Positions 1-7,793 of a stretch of 64,000 nt of DNA are shown in pieces. The notes beneath the pieces were generated by a model. It ran no database searches and was not told the origin of the DNA. It saw only the letters and a list, made by a program, of their open reading frames with translations. The stretch is from positions 1-64,000 of the forward strand of contig CAIOHR010000262.1 of the NCBI GenBank assembly GCA_903858115.1, written 5' to 3'. How positions within the stretch are numbered: position 1 is the first letter of the stretch; the number at the start of each line of letters is the position of its first letter. Source of the DNA: an uncultured Pirellula sp. (lineage in GTDB: Bacteria > Planctomycetota > Planctomycetia > Pirellulales > Pirellulaceae). The position numbers and the translations under genes were made by a program.

Positions 1-332
1 AATCAATTTGGAAATTGCGGGTTACGGGATTGTTTTATATCGCATCGATGGTTGACGATCTCAGTAAATCTACGAAGTATCTCATAGGGAATGGGACAGA
101 CTCGTCCCCGGAGTTTCATGACTCCACAACTCGATAGAATACGCACAAAGATCTTATTCGGAACCTAGCGGCTTTTGAAACGTATCCAAACTTGCGTAGT
201 AACTATACGCTCCGGCGTGTCAAACGCGTGTCAAACGGCTGCGAGTTGCGGTAACTGCCAAGCTTTCCTCGTGAGTGGCTCCGTGAATTTTTTTGTTCTG
301 GCTTTAACCAGATGCGATCGCAAGTTGAGCAA
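1..332. other. Intergenic stretch at left edge, nothing recognised
   Basis: No convincing coding region, RNA gene or repeat is visible here. The leftward pseudopilin gene to the right ends at 333, so this stretch would be its 3' region. I found no hairpin followed by a T-run that would act as a terminator. Confidence 0.5.
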
Positions 333-887
333 TCAGTCTGCAGTCGCAACAGAGATCACGTAGAAAAGCGATCCACTGAAGAGAATTTTTCGGCAACTGC
401 CCGTATCCAGATCGCCATCGTCAATCAAGATGTCAAGTTCTGTGAGAAGCTGTTGATCCGCAGTGGATGGCGGGTTGAATCGCAACGAGATTCCGATGAG
501 GTTGCTAACCATGTTTGTCGGTCCGTTCCAATCCCAACGCCCTTTCAGCGGCGTGTCATTGGCGAAAATTCTTATCGTATTGGTTGATAGGTATGGCCTC
601 ATTGAAATTGGTATAATGCTATTGGAAACATCGGCTGGCCACGCACCGGTTGTTGCAAAAACAGTACTTGCAACATCGTTGATCAGTCGTGCCATTTTGG
701 CAACCGAAGCGACTTTCGCTTTTTCGGTTTGATCGAGGAAGCGGATGAAAGAGATAGCTAAGATTGCGACGATAGCGACATATACCACGAGTTCAACGAG
801 AGAAAAGCCTCGTCGAATGGGTTGATGATGAACTGGGTTTTTCGGGATCCAGTCGTTCCAAATGTTGCGATTTCTTTGCAACCGCAT
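333..887 (-). CDS. Type IV pilin/type II secretion pseudopilin-like protein
   Basis: 184 residues. A basic, unusually long leader of about 27 residues ends at the prepilin peptidase site G27/F28 (RRGFSLVELVVYVAIVAILA), with Glu at mature position 5, followed by a hydrophobic helix to about residue 48. This is the class III signal of pilins and pseudopilins. The remaining ~135 residues resemble no minor pseudopilin I can name and contain only one Cys. In the family, such proteins are cleaved by PilD, inserted in the inner membrane and assembled into (pseudo)pili. The gene stands alone: no secretion ATPase, GspF or PilD homologue lies beside it, and the gap upstream is repeat-rich. The pilin signal is certain; the exact role is unknown. 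Confidence 0.8.
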   Translation of the reverse strand: MRLQRNRNIWNDWIPKNPVHHQPIRRGFSLVELVVYVAIVAILAISFIRFLDQTEKAKVASVAKMARLINDVASTVFATTGAWPADVSNSIIPISMRPYLSTNTIRIFANDTPLKGRWDWNGPTNMVSNLIGISLRFNPPSTADQQLLTELDILIDDGDLDTGSCRKILFSGSLFYVISVATAD

Positions 888-1096
888 GAATCAGCTCGTG
901 AATTGGTTTCGGGATATCACCGCGGGTTGGAGGGGGAGTCGGAGCCCATATTCATGACCCATTATGAATTATCGAAACGTAGATCAGATTTGTGTTTTGG
1001 TGAACGTCGGTCACATGGAATTGTGAGAAAACGTATCACGAATCCTAATGGCCGGATGTGTACCATGATTAATCGGTACAAACGCTACCAGATGCT

Positions 1097-1120
1097 GGTA
1101 TGCCGGTATGCCGGTATGCC
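1097..1120. repeat. Tandem repeat, 3 x GGTATGCC
   Basis: Three exact head-to-tail copies of the 8 bp unit GGTATGCC, immediately followed by GGGGACAC. A partial upstream unit (GATGCTGGTATGCC) suggests slippage growth. No function is inferred. Confidence 0.9.
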
Positions 1121-1151
1121 GGGGACACAGCTATTTGTTGCATCACCCGCC

Positions 1152-1270
1152 GACACAGCCGAGAAAAGTAGCAGGCAAGCTCCGTCGTGCCGTCCGCTCT
1201 TCAAGATTTGTAGGGATTCTAGGTGGACGGCACATGGAATGTGCCTACTTTAACTTTTGTCGGCTGTGTC
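1152..1270. mobile_element. MITE-like element, copy 1 (119 bp, terminal inverted repeats)
   Basis: The ends are GACACAGCCGAGAAAAGT on the left and the complement of GACACAGCCGACAAAAGT on the right, an 18 bp terminal inverted repeat with one mismatch. The interior holds a second pair of arms: GTAGCAGGCA against GTGCCTAC, and GTGCCGTCCGC against GTGGACGGCAC, so the transcript could fold into one long hairpin. There is no coding capacity. A second copy lies at 1536-1657 and a decayed, inverted one at 31335-31426. I infer a non-autonomous element moved by a transposase encoded elsewhere. Confidence 0.75.
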
Positions 1271-1405
1271 AAAACAAATGCAATACACTGTGCATGTCCT
1301 TTGTTGCCCATTTCCTCCGGGAAACGCAGCGATGAGCCTAACGTACAAAGGCCGAACATGGTCATTGCTAGAATGCAAAGTTTAGCGACTTGAACAAACT
1401 GGAAC

Positions 1406-1492
1406 ATTAATCGACGCTAATTCACACTAATCTAAAGCGACCAAGATCCTACTGCTGTTCTTTATTAGCGGAGATTAGTGAAGATTAGTGTT
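1406..1492. repeat. Imperfect inverted repeat of ATTAGTG units
   Basis: The left arm contains CGCTAATTCACACTAATCT (about 1415-1433). The right arm contains ATTAGCGGAGATTAGTG followed by AAGATTAGTG (1464-1490), which is itself a tandem of a ~10 bp GAGATTAGTG/AAGATTAGTG unit. The arms are separated by about 30 bp. It lies exactly between the two MITE-like copies. Confidence 0.6.
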
Positions 1493-1535
1493 CTGATCCA
1501 ATGAAATCCGAGGAATCGATTGCTCGCGATATATG

Positions 1536-1657
1536 GACACAACCGACAAAAGTAGCAGGCACGCTCCGTTGGGCCGTCCGCTCTTCGAGATTTGCAGGGA
1601 TTCTAGGTGGACGGCACATGGATTGTGCCTACTAATTTGACTTTTGTCGGCTTTGTC
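1536..1657. mobile_element. MITE-like element, copy 2 (122 bp)
   Basis: Direct-orientation second copy of the element at 1152-1270. The ends are GACACAACCGACAAAAGT and the complement of GACAAAGCCGACAAAAGT. The interior is nearly identical to copy 1 (GTAGCAGGCA, CCGTCCGCTCTTC, GGGATTCTAGGTGGACGGCA, TGTGCCTACT), with scattered substitutions and small indels, so the two copies are related but not a recent exact duplication. Confidence 0.75.
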
Positions 1658-1790
1658 GCTGCCCGAATCTGTAAAAAGGTGTGTCCCCAGGTTGACCAGG
1701 TTGATGGCATGTGTCCCCTAGTTCCCCCCAAACAATCACGCTCGCAGGCATTGCACCAACAGATCTGTAGATTTCTGGGCCGATATCGCC

Positions 1791-2555
1791 TCACGGACGA
1801 ATCGAAAAAGAACCCGCCACTACAACCATTCCAATCAGAGCGAACATGGCGATCATAAAAAAGTCGATGACCAGCGTAAAAACGAATTTTCGTTGATGGG
1901 AAGTACTCAGCGGTTCTGAGGACCTGCAAGACTGAAACAATAAATAGAGCGAATAGAAATGAAGTACCACAGGCAATAGCATGCCAATGTTTGCTGCCTT
2001 CCAAGCACGGTCGACGATCGCTTCAAGTTCAGCCGCCGATGAAGCGGACGGAGCCTTGGACTCGTTCGCAAGCAATCGAGACGAAGACGACAACGTATTT
2101 GGCGGCGCGTAGGGGAGCGATAAAGAGCTGGGGTCGGTCGCCAGCACAACGAGGTTTCTTTCGACGAACGTGTTGGCGTCAATCTCGACGGAGCTGCTTT
2201 CATCCAGCTCTCCGGCTTCTTTAGAAATTGGTGCTTCATGGGTTGCTCGATCACCACCACACGACCAGCACATTAGAAAAGTGCCTGGCACCTCTTCTTT
2301 GCATTTACTACAAACCCAATCCTCCTTTCCCTCTTGACTCAAAAATTCATCGAGCGCCAGTGTTGTACGCTCGACATCTTCCTCGCGAACGAGTAATTCG
2401 ATAGGTGAGAGCGTCCCTCCAAGCTCCCCCAACATGGCATTCATGGCACCGCTGCTTACGACCGAAGGAATACCACACCTGTCCAAATGCAACTTGGCCG
2501 TCTCTGCGTCAAAGGAACTCCAATAGGTTGCGATCCGAACCAAGTTATCTGTCAT
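1791..2555 (-). CDS. DUF2007-like protein with zinc ribbon and two membrane helices
   Basis: 254 residues. Residues ~4-70 look like the DUF2007 'putative signal-transducing protein' fold (LVRIATYWSSFDAETAKLHL...GIPS). Residues 82-99 are a zinc ribbon with pairs C82/C85 and C96/C99. A low-complexity Ser/Ala/Glu linker follows, then two hydrophobic helices at about 191-210 and 224-248. I infer a membrane-anchored regulatory or sensing protein with its N-terminal domains in the cytoplasm. It lies 53 bp downstream of dnaX on the same strand and may be cotranscribed, in a place where many bacteria have ybaB-recR. The substrate is unknown. Confidence 0.7.
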   Translation of the reverse strand: MTDNLVRIATYWSSFDAETAKLHLDRCGIPSVVSSGAMNAMLGELGGTLSPIELLVREEDVERTTLALDEFLSQEGKEDWVCSKCKEEVPGTFLMCWSCGGDRATHEAPISKEAGELDESSSVEIDANTFVERNLVVLATDPSSLSLPYAPPNTLSSSSRLLANESKAPSASSAAELEAIVDRAWKAANIGMLLPVVLHFYSLYLLFQSCRSSEPLSTSHQRKFVFTLVIDFFMIAMFALIGMVVVAGSFSIRP

Positions 2556-2608
2556 GGTGTTCCTTTCTCTTCCCTTCGATCAAAGAGCCGCATTTCGAGG
2601 TGAACAAT

Positions 2609-4621
2609 TTAACCGGTCAATACCTCTTCGATCGCGTCGGAGGAGACAACGGTAGCAGCCTCGGACGTCGCAATGTGGGCACGTGGCACTTGGGGTTTGT
2701 CGACGCGAACGACCACCCCATCAAACATATCAATGAATTGTTTGACCAACGGATGTGTCATGGCACCGCGGATCAATTGTGCTTGCGGAACACTCGGGCG
2801 GAATTCTTCGACTGCCACCACTTTCTCTTCGACCGGCAATGGGGTATCGATCTCGTTGGTAAGTACAAACTCGAGCTGCATTTCAACATTGGTACGCGAC
2901 TGGGCGGCTGTGACCAACCGTCGTAAATTCTCGCCCGTCTGAAAATAATCGATGGCGAATCCACCATCCTTTGCGATGCAAGCTCTCCACTTTCCTTTCC
3001 CGATAGGCTCCAGACGCGCGATCATGGCTACACACTGAACAATCAATCCGCCGAGCCCTTGAGAAGACTCGCGAAGAGCCTCTAGAAGCGATTCGTTGGT
3101 GGCTGCTGGCCTCTGATCGCAATTCTCGATTGGCGCAGCACGTTCGTGTGGCTGGACTGAATCCGAAGTTCTGACAGGCTCCGAGTAATTGATAGGTGCA
3201 GCTTTTTGCTTCTCAGAATTTGATTCTGGAGACTGCTGTTCGGGTGATAACTCAGAAGATTTTTCTGTTGGCCTGGGCTCAAACTCGTGTATCGGACTCG
3301 CAACAGACTCTACGAATTCATCTTTTTTTTTTGCTTCCACGATTGCAGGCGATGCCACAGGAGCTGCGATCGAAGATGTTGCTGATCCTGCGACAGGTGA
3401 GTTGGTCACTACGCGAGGCGGAGGTGCGGCATGGCCAGCGGAGAATGCTTTGACGAGATCCGCTAACGCTTGAAGATCCTGCATGTTGCAAATCTGTACC
3501 AAGGCGATCTCCATCAGAATACGACTTTGAACACTATGCCGCATTTTGACAATCGTCTCATCCAAGATCTGCAACGCCGACAACAACGACATGGTCCCCC
3601 AGGTCTGCCCCCATTGCTTGAGTTGAGCAACACTATTCGGGTTTGCCGTTCGAACCAAGTCTGCGGAGCCACCCACAGAAATAGCCATCATGTCTCGCAA
3701 ATAGCCGAGCAATTGTTCCGCCAATTGCCCTACATCGACTCCTTGTTCCGCTGCATGGTCTAATTCCAATAACGCCCCCGCCGCGTCTCTCTCGATGAGT
3801 CGTGTTGCAAAGGAAGCCAATCGCGTTTCATCCGCGGTTCCAAGCATCGCGTGCACATCTTCGACACGAATTCGATTTCCGCCGAAGCTCAATAACTGTT
3901 CTAGCAACGATTGGCTGTCACGCATAGAGCCTGCGGCCCGCCTAGCAATCAACGCCAATGCTGCATCGTCGGCTTGCGTTCCCTCGTTCTCGCAAATGAA
4001 TTTAAGACGACCGAGTATCTGGTCTGTTTGTACTGGCGGAAAATCAAATCTCTGACAACGCGAAAGAACCGTGATAGGCATCTTTTCGGGATCGGTTGTA
4101 CAGAATATGAACTTTACGTGTCCCGGTGGCTCTTCAAGTGTTTTCAGCAACGCATTAAACGCTTGCGTCGTTAACATGTGAACTTCATCGATGATATAAA
4201 TTTTGTATGGCGATCGACTGGGGCGAACGGATGCGTTGGCTCGCAATTGGCGGATTTCGTCGATACCACGGTTGCTGGCACCGTCGATCTCGATCACGTC
4301 CATGTCTTCTCCGGAGTCGATAGCTAACGCGATATCCGAATGCGGATCAAAGGCGCCGTCGGAAGCCGCTGAAGCGTTCAGCGCTTTGGCGAAGATCCTC
4401 GCGGTGCTAGTCTTCCCTACCCCCCGAGCCCCAGTGAACAAGTAAGCATGCCCGACTCGATTGGTGTGAATCGCGTTCAACAATGCTTGCGAGACGGTAG
4501 ATTGCCCCACCAGCTCAGCAAACGTCTTGGGACGATAGCGGCGAGCGACGACGGTGTACTTTCCACTTGCGCTCTGGGTCTGCCCGTCGGCGATTTCTTG
4601 GGTGGGTTGGGTAGTTGGCAT
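2609..4621 (-). CDS. dnaX: DNA polymerase III subunits gamma/tau
   Basis: 670 residues. AAA+ clamp-loader subunit of the replicative polymerase. Walker A GARGVGKT at residues 64-71, Walker B/DEVH at 145-148, sensor 1 FIFCTTDPEKMP, and the SRC arginine-finger motif in LSRCQRF. Domain III ends near residue 370, followed by a Pro/Ser/Glu-rich linker and a tau-type C-terminal region with a final ~130-residue folded part. Two oddities: the zinc module normally found after Walker A (four Cys) is replaced by residues 80-100 containing no Cys, and codons 431-433 lie in an A10 run followed by stop codons in both other frames. Start: ATG 4621, with a 20-residue N-terminal extension ahead of the family's usual YRPxTF motif. 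The identification is secure. Confidence 0.97.
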   Translation of the reverse strand: MPTTQPTQEIADGQTQSASGKYTVVARRYRPKTFAELVGQSTVSQALLNAIHTNRVGHAYLFTGARGVGKTSTARIFAKALNASAASDGAFDPHSDIALAIDSGEDMDVIEIDGASNRGIDEIRQLRANASVRPSRSPYKIYIIDEVHMLTTQAFNALLKTLEEPPGHVKFIFCTTDPEKMPITVLSRCQRFDFPPVQTDQILGRLKFICENEGTQADDAALALIARRAAGSMRDSQSLLEQLLSFGGNRIRVEDVHAMLGTADETRLASFATRLIERDAAGALLELDHAAEQGVDVGQLAEQLLGYLRDMMAISVGGSADLVRTANPNSVAQLKQWGQTWGTMSLLSALQILDETIVKMRHSVQSRILMEIALVQICNMQDLQALADLVKAFSAGHAAPPPRVVTNSPVAGSATSSIAAPVASPAIVEAKKKDEFVESVASPIHEFEPRPTEKSSELSPEQQSPESNSEKQKAAPINYSEPVRTSDSVQPHERAAPIENCDQRPAATNESLLEALRESSQGLGGLIVQCVAMIARLEPIGKGKWRACIAKDGGFAIDYFQTGENLRRLVTAAQSRTNVEMQLEFVLTNEIDTPLPVEEKVVAVEEFRPSVPQAQLIRGAMTHPLVKQFIDMFDGVVVRVDKPQVPRAHIATSEAATVVSSDAIEEVLTG
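3322..3332 (-). promoter_or_regulatory. Slippery A10-G run in dnaX (putative programmed frameshift/transcript slippage)
   Basis: On the coding strand, GCA AAA AAA AAA GAT (residues A430-D434) contains ten consecutive A followed by G. One extra A, or a -1 ribosomal shift, gives Lys-Lys-Lys-Arg then TGA. Loss of one A gives Lys-Met-Asn-Ser then TAG. Either event would end the protein at about 434-437 residues, just after domain III: a gamma-sized product beside the 670-residue tau. This parallels the known A-run slippage of Thermus dnaX and the A6G frameshift of E. coli dnaX. The site is directly visible; its use is inferred. Confidence 0.7.
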
Positions 4622-4759
4622 CGGTTGTGGGGTCGGTTTCCGTCGAGACGAGAGCTTCGGCTATACTGTAGTCATCCGAGCGTCGAATTATAGCTCCCCC
4701 AACAACTGAACAATAGCCTTTCTTCTTGACTTTGACTGTCTCCCATTCTCAGATTTTCT

Positions 4760-5683
4760 ATGAATACACAACGTTTGTTGCGACTTCGACCATTCTTCTT
4801 TATCGTGGCAATCTGCCTGTTCTCGCTATGCATCGATCTCATGCCGTCGGGTTCATGCATTTTCGCGCAGCAAAAATCTAACCCATCTGCCACAGATCTC
4901 TTCCGTCGCGAGAATCTAATGGCATGGTGTATCGTCCCCTTCGACAGTCAAAAACGAACCCCTAAGCAACGAGCCCTCATGTTAAAGGAGCTCGGCATCA
5001 GTAAGTTTGCATATGACTATCGGGCGGAACATATTCCGACGTTCGAAGAAGAGATCGTATCTCTCCAGGAACAAGGCATTGAGTTGAGCGCGTGGTGGTT
5101 TCCAACCCAACTAAATGATGAAGCGAAAGGGATTCTCGCTTTGCTCAAAAAACATCGCGTCACGCCACAGCTTTGGGTGATGGGGGGCGGGAACGAAAAC
5201 ATGTCGCCCGAAGAAGTTTCGAAATTCATGGCCTCGGAAGTGGTGCGATTGCGTACCATCGCCGACGCTGCAAACGAGGTGGGATGCAAAGTCGGTCTTT
5301 ACAATCATGGCGGTTGGTTCGGAGTACCAGAGAATATGACTCGTCTACTAACCGCAATCGATCGCCCCAACGTGGGCATCGTTTATAACCTGCATCATGC
5401 ACACGGAGAACTGGATAGACTGCCCGAAGTCCTAAAGCTACTCACGCCCCATCTGTACGTTCTCAACGTCAATGGTATGCAGACCCATGGAGACAAAGTC
5501 GGTAAAAAAATTATGGTCATAGGAGAAGGAGACCGCGATCGCGATGTGTTTCAGGCGATAGCCCGTTCCGGCTACCAAGGACCCATAGGCATTTTGAATC
5601 ATACCAACGAAGATGCTTACTCGCGACTAAACGCCAATCTCGAAGGCTTACAAAAAGTGGTCATGGCAATCCGTCAGCCGTAA
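4760..5683 (+). CDS. Secreted sugar-phosphate isomerase/epimerase-like TIM-barrel protein
   Basis: 307 residues. An N-terminal hydrophobic signal (about residues 10-37, ending in FAQQ) predicts export. The rest matches the xylose-isomerase-like/AP-endonuclease-2 TIM barrel common in planctomycetes: ISKFAYDYR, IELSAWWFP, VGLYNHGGWFG, NVGIVYNLHHAHGE, LYVLNVNG and GPIGILNHT mark successive strands. His and Glu/Asp residues in the HHAHGE and YNHGG motifs could bind metal. The substrate cannot be told. The gene is divergent from dnaX and has no clear Shine-Dalgarno; the ATG at 4760 gives a normal signal peptide. Confidence 0.75.
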   Translation: MNTQRLLRLRPFFFIVAICLFSLCIDLMPSGSCIFAQQKSNPSATDLFRRENLMAWCIVPFDSQKRTPKQRALMLKELGISKFAYDYRAEHIPTFEEEIVSLQEQGIELSAWWFPTQLNDEAKGILALLKKHRVTPQLWVMGGGNENMSPEEVSKFMASEVVRLRTIADAANEVGCKVGLYNHGGWFGVPENMTRLLTAIDRPNVGIVYNLHHAHGELDRLPEVLKLLTPHLYVLNVNGMQTHGDKVGKKIMVIGEGDRDRDVFQAIARSGYQGPIGILNHTNEDAYSRLNANLEGLQKVVMAIRQP

Positions 5684-5719
5684 ATGAAATGAAAGATCGC
5701 AACAAAACACGAGGCTATT

Positions 5720-6217
5720 TCAAGCGTTTGAGAGACTCTTGAATCCGAACATGGTTTGTTGTGGCTGTTGCAATAACGACCACTCCGTCGATATCATCCT
5801 TCGTTCGAGCGATTCGTGCTCCGTGATTGCATCGTATAGCACCCTCATTTGTGACCAAATAGCAACAGTCTCGCTCGCAAGATGCCCTGCATACTCTAAG
5901 TCATCACACTGCTCGCTCAGCGCAATGCAATGAAGCAATATTCTCAGGTGTTGATCCAACGCGACAGTGACTTCATTCGATTGCTGTATCCCGGGGACTG
6001 GGATGTATCCCATCACTTCTTCTGTCCGGAATTGTCCAGCAAGACGATCGCGAAGTCGTCTTAGCAAATTGCCAGCGTTCTGTTCGATCCAATCTGCACT
6101 AAACGGCTCTTGGACATAAGCCCCGAGCAATACAACATCTTCCCACAGAGGAGAATTCTCTTCCTTCAATTCTTGCAAAAATGCATAGTTCACTATGCGA
6201 GCTTCTTTCTTCGTCAT
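5720..6217 (-). CDS. Hypothetical protein, mostly helical
   Basis: 165 residues, not recognised. The sequence is predicted mostly alpha-helical, acidic, with no signal peptide or membrane segment. Possible helices: EARIVNYAFLQELKEEN, WIEQNAGNLLRRLRDRL, VALDQHLRILLHCIALSEQ, HLASETVAIWSQMRVLYDAI. Two isolated Cys are not arranged as a metal site. It converges with the TIM-barrel gene (36 bp gap). Base composition resembles its neighbours, so it is probably a real, lineage-specific cytoplasmic protein. Confidence 0.6.
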   Translation of the reverse strand: MTKKEARIVNYAFLQELKEENSPLWEDVVLLGAYVQEPFSADWIEQNAGNLLRRLRDRLAGQFRTEEVMGYIPVPGIQQSNEVTVALDQHLRILLHCIALSEQCDDLEYAGHLASETVAIWSQMRVLYDAITEHESLERRMISTEWSLLQQPQQTMFGFKSLSNA

Positions 6218-6589
6218 CTCTATCCCTTCCGCAAAATACTGGATTCTAGATCAAATGAACTTTGCTCTCTGATGTAGCAAAGCCAAGACGAAATCAAGCT
6301 GTTCGGCCTAGGCCTGTCTCACTGGTTTGACTCATCGTAGAGCTATCGGCTAAGAAACGCAAACTTTTTGAAGCGACTTCGTCATCAAAGAGAGACCTAT
6401 GTCGTCTTCTTGATCACAAGCTCACACGACAAAGTTTGCTCCACGGAATCCAACATCCCAAATTAGCTTCATTTTCAATCGGTTTACGGAACGGAAGAAA
6501 GTTCATGACGCTTGGCACGGATTGTGTGTATCTGAAAATTGAATCGAAATGGTTCGATCCAGAAGAATCCGTAAAGTGAAAGGATAGTT
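6218..6589. other. Divergent intergenic region, no feature recognised
   Basis: 370 bp between two divergently transcribed genes; it must hold their promoters, but I cannot point to confident -35/-10 pairs. No repeat or RNA gene was seen. Confidence 0.4.
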
Positions 6590-7318
6590 ATGATGGCAAA
6601 CTTAGTTTTTCGAGGAGGTGTTGTCTCCGCCGCATGCAGTCTGTTGCTGGCATCCTGTTGCAATGTTGCGTTGGCTGGCAACCCATGGTCCAGTGAGGTC
6701 GGCGAAGCACGTTCCGTTCAAAGCAAAACGGACGATATCGCCGAACGATTATCCGATGATTTTCCTTTTAGCATCGCAACTCGTCCCGCACTACATTTGG
6801 ATAACGTCGCCCGGCAACTGGAGTCGGCCGTCAAGAGCGGTTGCAGTTGGAACCAGCTTCAATCCCTTTTACAACAAACTTGCGCGGCTGCACAGCAAGT
6901 GCATGTGCTGGTCCTCGAAGATTGCCGCACGCGTGTTGACCGTCGACTTACCGGTTATTTTGGCGAACTCAGCCAACGCCTGGAACGACTCGATCACGAA
7001 CTATTGAAAGCTTATCACAAGCAGACACAACCCGTTTGTGTTGCTCCTTCGCGGCCTCCATTCGCCGATTCACATCTCCTCTACCGAGAAGAGACTGCCA
7101 TTCCTCGCGAATTTGGCCCAAGGGACTTTGGGCCGCGTGAATTGGGGCCTGGCGATGTGGGGCCCTATCATCTCGGCCCTGTGCCCAGCCAAGGATTGCC
7201 TCCAGGCTCTCACATTGGTCCGATCCAGTATCGAACACAATCGCCAAGCAGAAGCGATGCGCCGATTGCACGACAAGTGTTGTCTACCGTTTTGCTAGAA
7301 ATCGCCAATCGTTTGTAG
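6590..7318 (+). CDS. Secreted protein with GP-rich pentad repeats
   Basis: 242 residues. The N-terminal signal includes both a lipobox-like LASC and a type I site after ALA (residue 29), so it may be a lipoprotein or a soluble exported protein. The middle (residues 65-145) is helical with Cys85, Cys98, Cys112 and Cys150. Residues 173-197 are a run of short imperfect repeats of the type REFGP-RDFGP-RELGP-GDVGP-YHLGP. The function is unknown. Two adjacent ATGs (6590, 6593) could serve as start. The gene is isolated, followed by 475 bp of repeat-bearing spacer. Confidence 0.65.
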   Translation: MMANLVFRGGVVSAACSLLLASCCNVALAGNPWSSEVGEARSVQSKTDDIAERLSDDFPFSIATRPALHLDNVARQLESAVKSGCSWNQLQSLLQQTCAAAQQVHVLVLEDCRTRVDRRLTGYFGELSQRLERLDHELLKAYHKQTQPVCVAPSRPPFADSHLLYREETAIPREFGPRDFGPRELGPGDVGPYHLGPVPSQGLPPGSHIGPIQYRTQSPSRSDAPIARQVLSTVLLEIANRL

Positions 7319-7563
7319 AAAACTTCGTCGGTGGTTGTCTCTCAGGAGCCAAAGGGCCAATCACAACCCGATGCCTGAGCGAGGGAAACGCGTAACTTCA
7401 AAACTCACGCTTCGTGTCGTGATTCGGGCGATGACGCTCGCTAGCATTTATGATTTCGCATTCCGAGTCATGTGGTTGCAAACTGCGACATGTTTCGTTC
7501 GGTAGTCGCAACCCTGATCCGTGACGGAGTTACGCATCGCGTCACGATATCTGTGCAAAAATG

Positions 7564-7608
7564 GCTCAAGGACGCACGGCTCAAGGACGCACGGCTCAAG
7601 GACGCACT
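7564..7608. repeat. Tandem repeat, 3 x 15 bp
   Basis: Three exact copies of GGCTCAAGGACGCAC in a row. The copies are identical, indicating recent expansion or homogenisation. The following bases, TGTGCGAACGAGC, start one arm of a nearby inverted repeat. Confidence 0.9.
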
Positions 7609-7747
7609 GTGCGAACGAGCAAACCAAAAATGAAAACTCTAGGTGTAATGTTTGCTCGTTCGCTCAGTGCGGTTTCAATGGCTGCAGTCCGATTGGCGAG
7701 CAATCCGACAATTTGACAGGGTGCGAAAGCCTGACGCGGGCCTGAGA

Positions 7748-7780
7748 TCATTTCTTCTAGGACAGTCCTAGAAGAAATGA
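7748..7780. terminator. Perfect 16 bp inverted repeat, possible bidirectional terminator of csrA region
   Basis: Arms TCATTTCTTCTAGGAC (7748-7763) and its exact complement (7765-7780) are separated by one base. It sits 13 bp beyond the csrA stop. Only a weak T-run (ATTTT) follows on the plus strand and none on the csrA strand, so its role as an intrinsic terminator is uncertain; it could equally be a repeat remnant or an mRNA 3'-end stabiliser. Confidence 0.5.
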
Positions 7781-7793
7781 ATTTTCACTCCAA

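Larger units (their letters stand above)
888..1790. other. 900 bp repeat-rich intergenic region
   Basis: No convincing gene. The stretch is a mosaic of short repeats: an 8 bp unit repeated three times (1097-1120), two copies of a ~120 bp element with terminal inverted repeats (1152-1270 and 1536-1657), and between them an imperfect inverted repeat built of ATTAGTG units (1406-1492). GTGTCCCC recurs as a direct repeat near 1680-1720, and its complement GGGGACAC occurs at about 1120. Short open frames here simply read through the repeats. Confidence 0.7.
7319..7793. other. Convergent intergenic region with tandem and inverted repeats
   Basis: 475 bp between a rightward gene and leftward csrA. 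It holds three 15 bp tandem units (7564-7608), a GCGAACGAGCAAA / TTTGCTCGTTCGC inverted pair around 7610-7673 and a 16 bp-arm palindrome at 7748-7780. No coding sequence was recognised. Confidence 0.6.

Noticed and set aside
1603..2004. 133-residue leftward frame over the MITE-like repeat
   Set aside because: It overlaps the DUF2007 gene in another frame, and its C-terminus is simply translated repeat; the same peptide ending arises from the other copy near 1219.
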